Shown in pieces: positions 48,487 to 57,438 of a stretch of DNA of 64,000 nucleotides. The notes under the pieces are model-generated. The model was not told where the DNA came from, did no database searches, and saw only the letters and a list, made by a program, of their open reading frames with translations. Within the stretch, counting starts at the first letter, position 1, and the number at the start of each line of letters is the position of its first letter. The DNA lies in assembly GCF_036014175.1 (NCBI RefSeq), contig NZ_CP107917.1, positions 5,394,001 to 5,458,000 on the forward strand, in the 5' to 3' direction. The stretch comes from Streptomyces sp. NBC_00443 (GTDB lineage Bacteria; Actinomycetota; Actinomycetes; Streptomycetales; Streptomycetaceae). The position numbers and the translations under genes are program-made.

Positions 48487-49707
48487 TCAGCTCAGGCGCT
48501 CGATGACCATCGCCATGCCCTGGCCGCCGCCGACGCACATCGTCTCCAGGCCGAACTGCTTGTCGTGGTGCTGGAGGGAGTTGATGAGCGTGGTGGTGAT
48601 GCGGGCGCCCGTCATGCCGAAGGGGTGGCCGACGGCGATGGCGCCTCCGTTGACGTTCAGCTTGTCGATGTCGATGCCCAGGTCGCGGTAGGAGGGGATC
48701 ACCTGGGCGGCGAACGCCTCGTTGATCTCGACCAGGTCGATGTCCTCGATGGTGAGACCGGCGCGGCGCAGGGCCTGCTGGGAGGCCTCCACCGGGCCGA
48801 GGCCCATGATCTCGGGGGACAGGCCGGACACACCGGTGGAGACGATGCGGGCGAGCGGGGTGAGGCCGAGCTCGCGGGCCTTGGTGTCGGACATGATCAC
48901 GAGCGCGGCGGCGCCGTCGTTGAGGGGGCAGCAGTTGCCGGCGGTGACGAGGCCGTCGGGGCGGAAGACCGGCTTGAGGCCTGCCACGCCCTCCATGGTG
49001 ACGCCGGCGCGGGGGCCGTCGTCCTTGCTGACGACGGTGCCGTCGGGGAGGGTCACCGGGGTGATCTCGCGCTCCCAGAAGCCGTTCTTGATGGCTTCCT
49101 CGGCGAGGTTCTGTGAGCGGACGCCGAACTCGTCCAGCTCCTGGCGGGTGATGCCCTTCGCCCGGGCGAGGTTCTCGGCGGTCTGGCCCATGGCGATGTA
49201 CGGGTCGGGGATGAGCCCGTCCTCACGCGGGTCGTGCCAGGTCGTGCCCTCCTGCTGCGCGACCTCGACGGTGCGGGCCTCGGCCTCGGCGAAGAGGGGG
49301 TTGTGCGTGTCCGGGATGCTGTCCGAGTTGCCCTTGGCGAAGCGGGAGACCGTCTCGACGCCGGCCGAGATGAAGACGTCGCCCTCGCCCGCCTTGATGG
49401 CGTGCAGGGCCATGCGGGAGGTCTGCAGGGACGAGGAGCAGTACCGGGTGACGGTGCAGCCCGGGAGATGGTCCATGCCCATCTGTACGGCCACGATGCG
49501 GCCGAGGTTGTTGCCCTGCTCGCCGCCGGGCAGGCCGCAGCCGAGCATCAGGTCGTCGATGTCGCGCGGGTCCAGCTCGGGGACCTTGGCCAGCGCCGCC
49601 TGGATGATCGTGGCGGTGAGGTCGTCGGGGCGCAGGTCTTTGAGGGAGCCCTTGAAGGCGCGGCCGATGGGGGAGCGGGCGGTCGAGACGATCACGGCTT
49701 CGGGCAT
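48487..49707 (-). CDS. Acetyl-CoA C-acetyltransferase (thiolase)
   Basis: This 406-residue enzyme belongs to the thiolase family, which either cleaves 3-ketoacyl-CoA in beta-oxidation or condenses two acetyl-CoA. The nucleophile is Cys90 (TRYCSSSL), the NEAFA, GHPFGMTGAR and CVGGGQGMA motifs are all present, and the last contains the second active-site Cys. Overall it fits the FadA/acetyl-CoA acetyltransferase group of actinobacteria. The ATG at 49707 is chosen over the GTG three bases earlier because GGAG is then five bases upstream rather than two. No other fatty-acid gene lies beside it. Confidence 0.93.
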   Translation of the reverse strand: MPEAVIVSTARSPIGRAFKGSLKDLRPDDLTATIIQAALAKVPELDPRDIDDLMLGCGLPGGEQGNNLGRIVAVQMGMDHLPGCTVTRYCSSSLQTSRMALHAIKAGEGDVFISAGVETVSRFAKGNSDSIPDTHNPLFAEAEARTVEVAQQEGTTWHDPREDGLIPDPYIAMGQTAENLARAKGITRQELDEFGVRSQNLAEEAIKNGFWEREITPVTLPDGTVVSKDDGPRAGVTMEGVAGLKPVFRPDGLVTAGNCCPLNDGAAALVIMSDTKARELGLTPLARIVSTGVSGLSPEIMGLGPVEASQQALRRAGLTIEDIDLVEINEAFAAQVIPSYRDLGIDIDKLNVNGGAIAVGHPFGMTGARITTTLINSLQHHDKQFGLETMCVGGGQGMAMVIERLS

Positions 49708-49904
49708 CACGGCTCCAGTTGAAAGGTGCGGCGCGCAGCGCCTCGTTGAGGGGTGGCGGTCGGGCGACGGGTGGGCATGCCGGGGGGTCGGGCAGGGCTG
49801 TGAGGGAAGTTACCCGTACGTACCCATTGGGTCACGGGGATGGGCATGTGACCTTTGCCGCAGCTTTCCAAGCGCTTGCTTTGCTCTCCCGGGTGAGGCG
49901 GAAC

Positions 49905-49927
49905 GGGCCGCGTCCTCACACGCCGGA
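49905..49927 (-). repeat. Inverse copy of the intergenic repeat at 17667
   Basis: TCCTCACACGCCGGACGGGC (49911-49930 region) is the reverse complement of the first part of the repeat at 17662-17690 with one mismatch. It forms the stop codon and last residues (PSPSGV) of the SGNH hydrolase gene on the minus strand. Confidence 0.6.
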
Positions 49928-50950
49928 CGGGCTGGGCGGCGTGGACGTCGGCTCGGCCTCCTGCACCCTCCGCCGGCGCCGCCTCTTGAGCAGGGCCCAG
50001 GGGCCCTTCGGGCCGGTCGGCATGGCTGCCGTGACCTCCGTGCCCGCCTCCGAAGCGGCCTCGGCCGCCGCACGGGCCACCGGGAGGAAGCCCTCGCGAC
50101 GGGTGACGTCGGGGCGCTCCTCCTCCGCCGGCCACAGGCCCAGGGCCGCGCAGAGTGTCGGCAGGACGGCCATCGCCGCCGTGGCATAGCCCTCCGCGGA
50201 GGGGTGGTAGTTGTCGGGGCCGAAGAGCTCGCGCGGGTTCGCCGCGAACTCAGGGCCCAGTAGGTCGCCCAGCGACACCGTGCGGCCGCCCTGTTCGACG
50301 ACGCCGATCGTCTGGGCGGCCGCCAGCTGGCGTGAGGCCCGTCTGGCGAGCCAGCGCAGCGGCTGCTGGACCGGTTCGATCGTGCCGAGGTCGGGGCAGG
50401 TACCCACCACGACCTCCGCGCCGGCCGTGCGCAGGCGCCGTACCGCGGCGGACAGGTGCCGCACTGAGCGGGTGGCCGGCATGCGGTTCGTGACGTCGTT
50501 CGCGCCCACCATGATCACGCAGATGTCGGGCACCAGGGCCGGATCGGCGAGCACCAGGGCCACCTGGCGGTCCAGGTCGTCCGAGCGGGCGCCCGGCAGG
50601 GCCACGTTGCGCAGCACCACCTGGCGTTCCGCCACCGCCGCCAGCCCCGACGCCAGCAACGCCCCCGGCGTCTGCCCCGCACGATGCACGCCCTGTCCCG
50701 CGGCCGTGGAGTCACCGAGGATGGTCAGGCGCAGGTGCGGTTCGCCGGGGGTGGCGTACAGGCGGCCGTACCGGCCGTCGGCGTTCGGTACGTGGTTGCT
50801 CGTGCCGTTGCCCACGTGGCGCCGGGCCATCCGCACCTCGGCGAGGACCAGACCGACGGCCGCCGCCCCCGCCAGACCGATGCCGCCGCCGCCGTACGCG
50901 GCGCCCGCCGCGATCCGCCGTGCCACCCTCGCCCTCGACATGCTCGTCAT
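49916..50950 (-). CDS. SGNH/GDSL-type hydrolase, membrane-anchored
   Basis: This 344-residue protein has an N-terminal hydrophobic stretch (ARRIAAGAAYGGGGIGLAGAAAVGLVLAEV, residues 9-38) that acts as a signal anchor, and an SGNH esterase fold. The blocks are LTILGDSTAAGQG (nucleophile Ser), GANDVTN (oxyanion Asn) and GPDNYHPSAEGY (Asp-His of the triad). It should hydrolyse esters or thioesters of unknown substrate outside or at the membrane. The ATG at 50950 has a GAGGAGG 12 bases before it, and the upstream ATG has none. The C-terminal tail (KRRRRRRVQEAEPTSTPPSPSGV) is low complexity, and its end coincides with an intergenic repeat. Confidence 0.85.
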   Translation of the reverse strand: MTSMSRARVARRIAAGAAYGGGGIGLAGAAAVGLVLAEVRMARRHVGNGTSNHVPNADGRYGRLYATPGEPHLRLTILGDSTAAGQGVHRAGQTPGALLASGLAAVAERQVVLRNVALPGARSDDLDRQVALVLADPALVPDICVIMVGANDVTNRMPATRSVRHLSAAVRRLRTAGAEVVVGTCPDLGTIEPVQQPLRWLARRASRQLAAAQTIGVVEQGGRTVSLGDLLGPEFAANPRELFGPDNYHPSAEGYATAAMAVLPTLCAALGLWPAEEERPDVTRREGFLPVARAAAEAASEAGTEVTAAMPTGPKGPWALLKRRRRRRVQEAEPTSTPPSPSGV

Positions 50951-51109
50951 GCGTCGCCGCCACCTCCTCATAGCCGTACATCAACTGCTTGCCCCGCACA
51001 GGCCGTGGCCCAATCCCAACGAGGAGTGAACGACCGTCATGGGCCCCGTGCAGGCCATAGGCTGGCGGAACCACTAAGACCACTTCTTTTGCAGCATCCG
51101 GAGACAACG

Positions 51110-52498
51110 GTGCATTTCCACGACTCGATGATCAGCCTCGTCGGCAACACCCCGCTGGTGAGGCTCAACAACGTGACCAAGGGCATCCGGGCTACCGTCC
51201 TGGCCAAGGTGGAGTACTTCAACCCGGGCGGCTCCGTGAAGGACCGCATCGCCCTGCGCATGATCGAGGCCGCGGAGGAGAGCGGCGCACTCGAGCCCGG
51301 CGGCACGATCGTCGAGCCGACCAGCGGCAACACCGGTGTCGGCCTCGCCATCGTGGCGCAGCAGAAGGGGTACAAGTGCATCTTCGTGTGCCCCGACAAG
51401 GTCAGCACCGACAAGATCAACGTGCTGCGGGCCTACGGCGCCGAGGTGGTCGTCTGCCCCACGGCCGTCGATCCCGAGCACCCGGACTCGTACTACAACG
51501 TCTCCGACCGGCTGGTCCGTGAGACGCCGGGCGCCTGGAAGCCGGACCAGTACTCCAACCCCAACAACCCGCTCTCCCACTACCACTCCACCGGCCCCGA
51601 GCTGTGGGAGCAGACGGAGGGGAAGATCACCCACTTCGTGACGGGTGTGGGGACGGGCGGCACCATCTCCGGTACGGGCCGCTACCTCAAGGACGCCAGC
51701 GACGGCAAGGTGCAGGTCGTCGGCGCCGACCCCGAGGGCTCCGTGTACTCCGGCGGGTCCGGGCGGCCGTATCTCGTCGAAGGCGTCGGTGAGGACTTCT
51801 GGCCGACGGCGTACGACCGGACCGTCGCCGACGAGATCGTCCCCGTGTCCGACAAGGACTCCTTCCAGATGACCCGGCGGCTGGCGAAGGAGGAGGGCCT
51901 GCTGGTGGGCGGTTCGTGCGGCATGGCCGTCGTGGCCGCGCTGCGGGTCGCCGAGCGGCTCGGCCCGGACGACGTGGTGGTCGTGCTGCTGCCGGACAGC
52001 GGCCGCGGCTACCTCTCCAAGATCTTCAACGACGAGTGGATGGCCGACTACGGCTTCCTCGAGGACACCGGCCCGAGCGCGCGCGTCGGTGACGTCCTCA
52101 ACGACAAGGAGCACGGCGCCATCCCGTCTCTCGTCCACATGCACCCCGACGAGACGGTCGGTGAGGCCATCGAGGTGCTGCGCGAGTACGGCGTCTCGCA
52201 GATGCCGATCGTCAAGCCGGGCGCCGGCCACCCCGACGTCATGGCGGCGGAGGTCGTCGGGTCCGTCGTCGAACGCGAGCTGCTCGACGCCCTGTTCACC
52301 AAGCGGGCCTCGCTGGAGGACCCGCTGGAGAAGCACATGTCGGCCCCGCTGCCGCAGGTCGGCTCCGGTGAGCCGGTCGCGGACCTGATGTCCGTGCTGG
52401 GCGCGGCCGACGCGGCGATCGTCCTCGTCGAGGGCAAGCCGACCGGTGTGATCAGCCGGCAGGACCTGCTGGCCTTCCTCGCCAAGGGCGGGAAGTAG
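51110..52498 (+). CDS. Cystathionine beta-synthase
   Basis: This 462-residue PLP enzyme condenses serine and homocysteine to cystathionine, the first step of reverse transsulfuration. PLP-binding Lys44 lies in EYFNPGGSVKDR, the phosphate loop is GTGGTISGTG, and EPTSGNTGVGLAIVAQQKGY is the substrate-loop motif. A C-terminal CBS pair (about residues 335-460) has IPSLVHMHPDETVGEAIEVLREYG and a second repeat ending QDLLAFLAKGGK. Such a pair senses AdoMet in other organisms. Lacking the eukaryotic heme domain, it is the typical actinobacterial form. GTG start with CCGGAGA six bases upstream; a long hairpin terminator follows. Confidence 0.92.
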   Translation: MHFHDSMISLVGNTPLVRLNNVTKGIRATVLAKVEYFNPGGSVKDRIALRMIEAAEESGALEPGGTIVEPTSGNTGVGLAIVAQQKGYKCIFVCPDKVSTDKINVLRAYGAEVVVCPTAVDPEHPDSYYNVSDRLVRETPGAWKPDQYSNPNNPLSHYHSTGPELWEQTEGKITHFVTGVGTGGTISGTGRYLKDASDGKVQVVGADPEGSVYSGGSGRPYLVEGVGEDFWPTAYDRTVADEIVPVSDKDSFQMTRRLAKEEGLLVGGSCGMAVVAALRVAERLGPDDVVVVLLPDSGRGYLSKIFNDEWMADYGFLEDTGPSARVGDVLNDKEHGAIPSLVHMHPDETVGEAIEVLREYGVSQMPIVKPGAGHPDVMAAEVVGSVVERELLDALFTKRASLEDPLEKHMSAPLPQVGSGEPVADLMSVLGAADAAIVLVEGKPTGVISRQDLLAFLAKGGK

Positions 52499-52854
52499 CG
52501 GCAAACCTGCGGTGAACGGCCCGTGTCCGCGGCGAACTTGCGGTGGCCGGGGCCGCTCGGACCGTCGCGGAACTGGTACGAGCGCGTCACGTCCACGCAG
52601 CACCCGCTTAACACGGGTCGGGCACATTAGGGGTGTCGGCAGGGCGGGAGCGGCTCCCCGCCCGTGCCGGCGCCGAACGTCCAAGGACCTCCGGAGCGGC
52701 TCCCGGACCTCCATGGACGCCCGGACGTGAGACCTGGCCCTGACCCGGTCGACGTCCCTCGCGGGGACCGCCGTCGTCCCGCCCCCCGGCAACGGGGGTG
52801 CGGCGGTCCCCGCGCATAGCTCTGTCCGACGGCCGGTCGGGGTCGCCGGCAGCC
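52499..52854. other. Convergent gap with a long hairpin (52760-52814)
   Basis: This 356-base gap lies between the cystathionine beta-synthase and XRE regulator 3' ends. It holds a strong hairpin with 14-bp arms CGCGGGGACCGCCG (52760-52773) and CGGCGGTCCCCGCG (52801-52814), with CCCCC and GGGGG inside the loop, which should terminate both genes. No gene is apparent in the rest. Confidence 0.65.
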
Positions 52855-53685
52855 TCAGCCCGTCTCCGCCGCGGCCCAACTCCCCAGCAGCGCAAGCCTC
52901 TCCGCCGTCTCCGAGCCCGGGGCCGGTGTGTACACCACCATCGTCTGGTCCGGTTCCGTCTGGATGGTCATGGTCTCGTACGGGAGGGTCAGCAGGCCCG
53001 CGAGCGGGTGCTGGATGCGTTTCGTGCCGGACATGCAGGCCTCGACCTGGTGGTCCGCCCACAGTCGGCGGAAGTCCTCGCTCTTGACGGACAGTTCGCC
53101 GACGAGGGCACACAGCTCGCTGTCGTCCGGGCGGTGGCCGGCGTTCAGGCGGAGGTGGGCGACCGCCTGCGCGGCGATCGCGGGCCACTCCGGGTAGCGG
53201 GCCCGGGAGCCGGGGTCGAGGAAGACGTGCCGGGGGATGTTGCGGTCGGCGGGAGCCGTACGGCCGTAGTCGCTGACCGCGTCGGCGAGGGCGTTCCAGG
53301 CGAGGACGTCCATGCGGGGGCCGATGACGAAGGCGGGCGTGCGGTCCATGCTGTCCAGCAGGGTCTGGACGCCCGGGCGCACGCGAGCCGTGTCCGGGTG
53401 GCGGGTGCCCCGGTCGCGGGGCCGGGCCACCGTGCGCAGATAGTCGTGCTCCGTCTCGTCCAGCCGCAGGACCCGCGCGATCGCGTCCAGGACGGCATCC
53501 GAGACGCTCTGCCCCCGGCCCTGTTCGAGGCGGACGTAGTAGTCGACGCTCACTCCGGCCAGTTGCGCCACCTCTTCGCGGCGCAGACCCGGAACGCGGC
53601 GCCGCCCGTACGAGGGCAGCCCCACCTCCTCCGGCTGGATGCGGCCGCGGCGTGAGCGCAGGAAGTCTCCCAGGTCCCCGTCCAT
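52855..53685 (-). CDS. XRE-family regulator with MmyB-like ligand domain
   Basis: This 276-residue regulator has a helix-turn-helix domain (residues 8-70: GRRRVPGLRREEVAQLAGVSVDYYVRLEQGRG, the classic Streptomyces LRREEVA motif) and a C-terminal MmyB-like domain (about 95-260; MDVLAWNALADAVSDYG and RRLWADHQV), a pocket fold that binds small, possibly fatty-acid-like ligands. This type is usually encoded divergently from a short-chain dehydrogenase that it controls, as here. The ATG is at 53685. The 156-base intergenic region has a CTGG-N5-CCAG dyad (about 53719-53731) that could be its operator. Confidence 0.9.
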   Translation of the reverse strand: MDGDLGDFLRSRRGRIQPEEVGLPSYGRRRVPGLRREEVAQLAGVSVDYYVRLEQGRGQSVSDAVLDAIARVLRLDETEHDYLRTVARPRDRGTRHPDTARVRPGVQTLLDSMDRTPAFVIGPRMDVLAWNALADAVSDYGRTAPADRNIPRHVFLDPGSRARYPEWPAIAAQAVAHLRLNAGHRPDDSELCALVGELSVKSEDFRRLWADHQVEACMSGTKRIQHPLAGLLTLPYETMTIQTEPDQTMVVYTPAPGSETAERLALLGSWAAAETG

Positions 53686-53841
53686 GGTTTCGAGCGTAGA
53701 CGGGCGGCGGGCCGTGAGCCTGGTACTGCCAGACACAGGAACAGCGCAGCCCTGGGTAGGGCGGGCGCGGCGGCGGAGGGTGAGTGGTGTCCGCAAGGTG
53801 CCGGGACACCCCCCGGCACCTCCCTCACCTGGAGGAATCCC

Positions 53842-54603
53842 ATGTCGTACGAGAACCTGACCGGCCGTACCGCCGTCGTGACCGGAGCGGCCAGCGGGAT
53901 CGGCGAGGCCGTCGCCGCGCTGCTCGCCGAGCAGGGGGCGCGGGTCGCGCTGCTGGCCCGGCGCGGGCAGCGGCTGGACGAGCTCGCCGCGAAGATCACC
54001 GCGGGCGGGGGCACGGCGCTGGGCGTCGTCGCCGACGTCACCGACGACGCGTCCGTGGCCGCCGCCACGGAGCGGGTCCACGAGGCGTACGGGGCCGTGG
54101 ACCTCGTCGTCAACAACGCCGGTGTCATGCTGGGCAACCCCGTCGAGGCGGGACGGCTCGACGAGTGGCAGCGGATGATCGACACCAATGTGACCGGGGT
54201 GCTGCGCGTCGTCCGGGCGTTCACCGGCGACCTGGTGGCGGCCGCCGCCGAGGGCCGCAGCGCCGACCTGGTGAACATCTCGTCCGTAGGCGCGCACCTC
54301 GCCTTCCCCAACTACGCGGTGTACGGGGCGACGAAGGCCGCGATCACCCATCTCTCTCAGTGCCTGCGCACAGAGTTCGGCCCGCGTGACGTACGGGTCA
54401 CCAACATCGAGCCCGGGTTCGTGGAGAGCGAGCTGCGGCTGCACACCGACAACGAGGAGATCTCGGCGCAGGTCGACGGCATGGTCGAGGCGATGGGCAC
54501 GCTGTCGGCGGCGGAGCTCGCCGATGTGGTGGCCTACGCCGCGAGCCGCCCCCGGCATGTGAACCTGCGGCAGATCATGGCCATGCCGACCCGGCAGGCT
54601 TGA
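53842..54603 (+). CDS. Short-chain dehydrogenase/reductase
   Basis: This 253-residue NAD(P)-dependent oxidoreductase has the classical SDR layout: cofactor loop TGAASGIGEAVA (about residues 13-24), D-V-T-D in the adenine site, NNAGVML (about 92-98), active-site S (ISSVGAHLAF) and the Y-x-x-x-K pair in YAVYGATKAA (about 155-164). Substrate is unknown. Divergent from an XRE/MmyB regulator, a common pairing in which the regulator responds to the enzyme's substrate class. A GGAGGA site precedes the ATG. It is followed closely by a small membrane gene on the other strand. Confidence 0.93.
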   Translation: MSYENLTGRTAVVTGAASGIGEAVAALLAEQGARVALLARRGQRLDELAAKITAGGGTALGVVADVTDDASVAAATERVHEAYGAVDLVVNNAGVMLGNPVEAGRLDEWQRMIDTNVTGVLRVVRAFTGDLVAAAAEGRSADLVNISSVGAHLAFPNYAVYGATKAAITHLSQCLRTEFGPRDVRVTNIEPGFVESELRLHTDNEEISAQVDGMVEAMGTLSAAELADVVAYAASRPRHVNLRQIMAMPTRQA

Positions 54604-54638
54604 ACCTAGGCGTGAACCTCATGGGCCGGTGCGGAGGG

Positions 54639-55076
54639 TCAGCCCTCCCAGCGGTCCTCGTCCTTGGCCTTGCGGCGCCAGCCCTGGAAGAGGCCGGGAT
54701 TGGTGCGGGCCGCCTGGACGACATTGACCCCGACGATGCCGACCCAGGTCACCAGCAGGCCGGGGAGGTCTGCGACGCCCGCGCCGATCCCGGACAGCGG
54801 GATCGCCAGGACCAGCGAGACGATGGCGAAGCCGAAGCGCTCGCCGAAGGAGTCCGTCGGCCTCGGCGACCGCGAGCCGCGGGCCGCCACCATCTGCTGC
54901 TCGGCCATCTGGCGCCGCATGCGGCGCTCGACCGCCCCGTCGATGCGCTGGTCGACCTTCTCCATGAATGAGTCGACCAGCGCGGACTCGTACTCCTCGC
55001 CCAGCTCCCTGCGGGCCTGCAGGGTCGCGTTGAGTTCCTTCTTGAGTTCGGTGTCCCGCGCGTCCATTCCGGTCAT
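54639..55076 (-). CDS. Small integral membrane protein with coiled-coil N-terminus
   Basis: This 145-residue protein has a helical cytoplasmic N-terminus (residues 1-70, ELKKELNATLQARRELGEEYESALVDSFMEKVDQRIDGAVERRM), then two transmembrane helices (about 88-108 and 110-128) and a short basic tail. It looks like a conserved Streptomyces membrane protein of unknown role. The ATG at 55076 is chosen because TACCTT (55084-55089, minus strand) ends seven bases upstream, giving a leaderless start; the frame upstream has no ribosome site. It is between the SDR gene and the OpuC operon. Confidence 0.72.
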   Translation of the reverse strand: MTGMDARDTELKKELNATLQARRELGEEYESALVDSFMEKVDQRIDGAVERRMRRQMAEQQMVAARGSRSPRPTDSFGERFGFAIVSLVLAIPLSGIGAGVADLPGLLVTWVGIVGVNVVQAARTNPGLFQGWRRKAKDEDRWEG

Positions 55077-55158
55077 GGGATCCAAGGTAGGCAGCGGGAG
55101 CGGGGGCCGCACTGGGGTTAGCCCCCCTGTTCGGATGGGGGTGTACGGCAGTGCGCCG

Positions 55159-56121
55159 TCACTTCACCAGCCCGTGCTCCCTGGCGTACTCGTCCGCCAC
55201 GTCCTCCGGATCCTTCTTGTCCTTGTCGACCAGCCGGTTCAGCTCGGTGAGCTGGGCGGTCGTCAGGGTGTTGCCGAGGCGGGCCAGGGCCTTGCGGACC
55301 GTGGCGTCGGCCTTGCGGTCGGCTATGAGGGGGACGACGTGCTGGCCGGGGATGAGGTTCTTGGGGTCGGTCAGGACCACCCAGTCGTTGGCCTGGATGT
55401 CGGTGTCCGTGGTGAAGAGGTTGGCCACGTCCACGTCGCCCTTCTTCAGGGCGCCCTTGACCAGCGGACCGGAGGAGTCGAGGGACTTGAACTCCTTGAA
55501 CTCGACCCCGTAGACCTCCTTGAGGCCCACGGCCCCGACCTCCCGCTTCTTCACCTCGGGCGCCGCGCCGATCACCAGCTTGCCGTTCTGCTTCTTCAGG
55601 TCGGCGAGGGACGCCAGCCCGTACTTCTCGGCCGTCTCCCGGGTGACGGCGAAGGCGTCCGAGTCCTCGGCCATGCCGTACGGCAGCACCTGGAGGCCGC
55701 TGGGGAGGGCGATCGTGAGGGCGTTCTGCATCTCGCCCTCCTCCGTGGCCTTCGCCTTGGGCGAGACGTAGTGCAGCAGGGCGCCCTGGTACTCGGGGAG
55801 CAGGTCGATGTCGCCGCCCCTGAGGGCGGGGATCAGGATCTCGCGGGTGCCGAGGTTGGGGCGGACGGTGACCTTCACGCCGGCCGCCTCCAGGACGGCC
55901 GCGTACAGGTAGCCGAGCACCTGGTTCTCGGTGAAGTTGGCGGTGCCGATGGTGAGGCCGCCCTTGCTGGAGCCGCCGCCGGAGCCGGCGGAGCCCTGGC
56001 CTTCGAGGGACGTGATGCCGCTGGAGCAGGCCGCGAGGGCGGGGACGGAGGCCGCTGCGAAGAGGCCGCCGAGGAGGGTGCGTCGGTTCATCGCGCGTCC
56101 GTTCGTCGAGCGTCGGTTCAT
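55159..56121 (-). CDS. Quaternary-amine ABC transporter, substrate-binding lipoprotein
   Basis: This 320-residue lipoprotein (Cys32 in ALAAC) has the OpuAC/ProX/OsmF fold: two lobes with GTANFTENQVLGYLYAAVLE, PNLGTREILIPALRGGDIDLLPEYQGALLHY, and LFTTDTDIQANDWVVLTDPKNLIPGQHVVPLI. It binds glycine betaine, choline or related osmoprotectants. The last segment (VADEYAREHGLVK) is typical of the family. The start is uncertain: an ATG at 56091 in a near-duplicate of the upstream 13-base sequence is also possible, but 56121 is closer to the operon's stop upstream. It is the last gene of a four-gene operon. Confidence 0.88.
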   Translation of the reverse strand: MNRRSTNGRAMNRRTLLGGLFAAASVPALAACSSGITSLEGQGSAGSGGGSSKGGLTIGTANFTENQVLGYLYAAVLEAAGVKVTVRPNLGTREILIPALRGGDIDLLPEYQGALLHYVSPKAKATEEGEMQNALTIALPSGLQVLPYGMAEDSDAFAVTRETAEKYGLASLADLKKQNGKLVIGAAPEVKKREVGAVGLKEVYGVEFKEFKSLDSSGPLVKGALKKGDVDVANLFTTDTDIQANDWVVLTDPKNLIPGQHVVPLIADRKADATVRKALARLGNTLTTAQLTELNRLVDKDKKDPEDVADEYAREHGLVK

Positions 56122-56132
56122 CGATAGGGTCC

Positions 56133-56795
56133 CTAGGCAGTGCGGTGGCGGAAGAGGAAGCGCTGGAGGCCGGAGAGCAGCAGGTCCAGGACCACGGCGA
56201 CCACGGCGACCAGCACCGCGCCGCCGAGCACCTGCACGAGGTCGCGCTGGGCGAGGCCGTCGAAGACGTAGCGGCCCAGGCCGCCGAAGGAGACGTACGC
56301 GGCGATGGTCGCCGTGGCCACGACCTGGATCAGGGCCAGGCGCAGGCCGGTCATGATCAGGGGGAGGGCGAGCGGCAGTTCCACCTGGAACAGGACCTGG
56401 TGGGCGCGCATGCCCTGGCCGCGCGCCGCGTCCTTCACGTCCGGGTCGACGGCCGTCATCCCCGCGTAGGTGTTGGTGACGATCGCCGGGACCGCGAGGG
56501 CGACCAGGGCGACGTAGACCGGGAGCATGGACAGTCCGCCGGCCAGGAAGACCAGGACGACCAGGCCGACGGTCGGCAGCGCGCGGCCGAAGGACGCGAG
56601 GTTGATCGCGACGAAAGCGCCCTTGCCGGTGTGGCCGATCAGCAGGCCGAGAGGGAGGCCGATCGCCGCCGCGATGAGCGTGGCGAGCAGCGAGTACTGG
56701 AGGTGCTCGGCCAGGCGGTGCGCGATGCCGTCCGAGCCGGACCACTGCTCGCTGCCGACCAGCCAGTCGCCGAGGTTCTTGAAGAGTTCGAACAT
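56133..56795 (-). CDS. Quaternary-amine ABC transporter, permease (second)
   Basis: This 220-residue membrane protein has about five helices and the ABC permease EAA-type loop (AARGQGMRAHQVLFQVELPLALPLIMTGLRLALIQ, with E replaced by the typical G-x-x-V-x-x-P arrangement). It matches the OpuCB/OpuCD type. The N-terminal segment includes SEQWSGSDGIAHRLAEHLQYSL. It forms the channel with the other permease. The start at 56795 is one base after the upstream gene's stop, and the end is 11 bases from the substrate-binding gene. Confidence 0.9.
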   Translation of the reverse strand: MFELFKNLGDWLVGSEQWSGSDGIAHRLAEHLQYSLLATLIAAAIGLPLGLLIGHTGKGAFVAINLASFGRALPTVGLVVLVFLAGGLSMLPVYVALVALAVPAIVTNTYAGMTAVDPDVKDAARGQGMRAHQVLFQVELPLALPLIMTGLRLALIQVVATATIAAYVSFGGLGRYVFDGLAQRDLVQVLGGAVLVAVVAVVLDLLLSGLQRFLFRHRTA

Positions 56796-56796
56796 G

Positions 56797-57438
56797 TCAG
56801 GCTCGCCGCCTCTGCCATGGGGTCAGGACGTACTGCAGGGCGACCAGGGCCGCGTCCGCGACCACGGCCAGCAGGAGGGTGAGGACCACTCCGGCGATCA
56901 CCGGGGTGGGGAAGTTGCGCTGGAAGCCGTCGGTGAAGAGCTGGCCCAGGCCGCCGTCGCCGATATAGGTCGCGACCGAGACCAGGGAGATGGACATGAC
57001 CGTCGCGATCCGCACGCCGGCCATGATCACGGGCAGTGCGAGCGGGAACTCGACGGTGAGGAGCGTGCGCAGGGGGCGCGTGCCCATCGCCTTCGAGGCT
57101 TCCTTCACCTTCACGGGGACCGAGTCGAGGCCCTCGACCGTGTTCCGGAGCAGGACGACCAGCGTGTAGACCGTCAGGCCGATCACAGTCGTGGTGCGGG
57201 TGAGGCCGGAGACCGGGAGCAGCAGGACGAAGATCGCGATCGAGGGGATCGTGAACAGCACGTTCGACAGGCCCAGCAGGAAGCCGCGCAGGGGGCGGAT
57301 CCGGTGCGCGATCACCGCGAGGGGCAGCGAGATCAGTACGCCGAGCAGCACGGCGGTGAGCGCGGCCTGCAGGTGGGAGACGGTGAGGGTGGTGAGGTCG
57401 TCGGTATGGTCGCCTATCCACGACCAGTCGATGGTCAT
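56797..57438 (-). CDS. Quaternary-amine ABC transporter, permease (first)
   Basis: This 213-residue membrane permease has about five to six helices and the EAA loop KEASKAMGTRPLRTLLTVEFPLALPVIMAGVR (about residues 110-141). It is an OpuCB-like partner of the ATPase, whose stop codon overlaps its start (ATGA). DWSWIGDHTDDLTTLTVSHL at the N-terminus is typical of the family. With the second permease it makes the heterodimeric channel for betaine-type osmolytes. Confidence 0.9.
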   Translation of the reverse strand: MTIDWSWIGDHTDDLTTLTVSHLQAALTAVLLGVLISLPLAVIAHRIRPLRGFLLGLSNVLFTIPSIAIFVLLLPVSGLTRTTTVIGLTVYTLVVLLRNTVEGLDSVPVKVKEASKAMGTRPLRTLLTVEFPLALPVIMAGVRIATVMSISLVSVATYIGDGGLGQLFTDGFQRNFPTPVIAGVVLTLLLAVVADAALVALQYVLTPWQRRRA

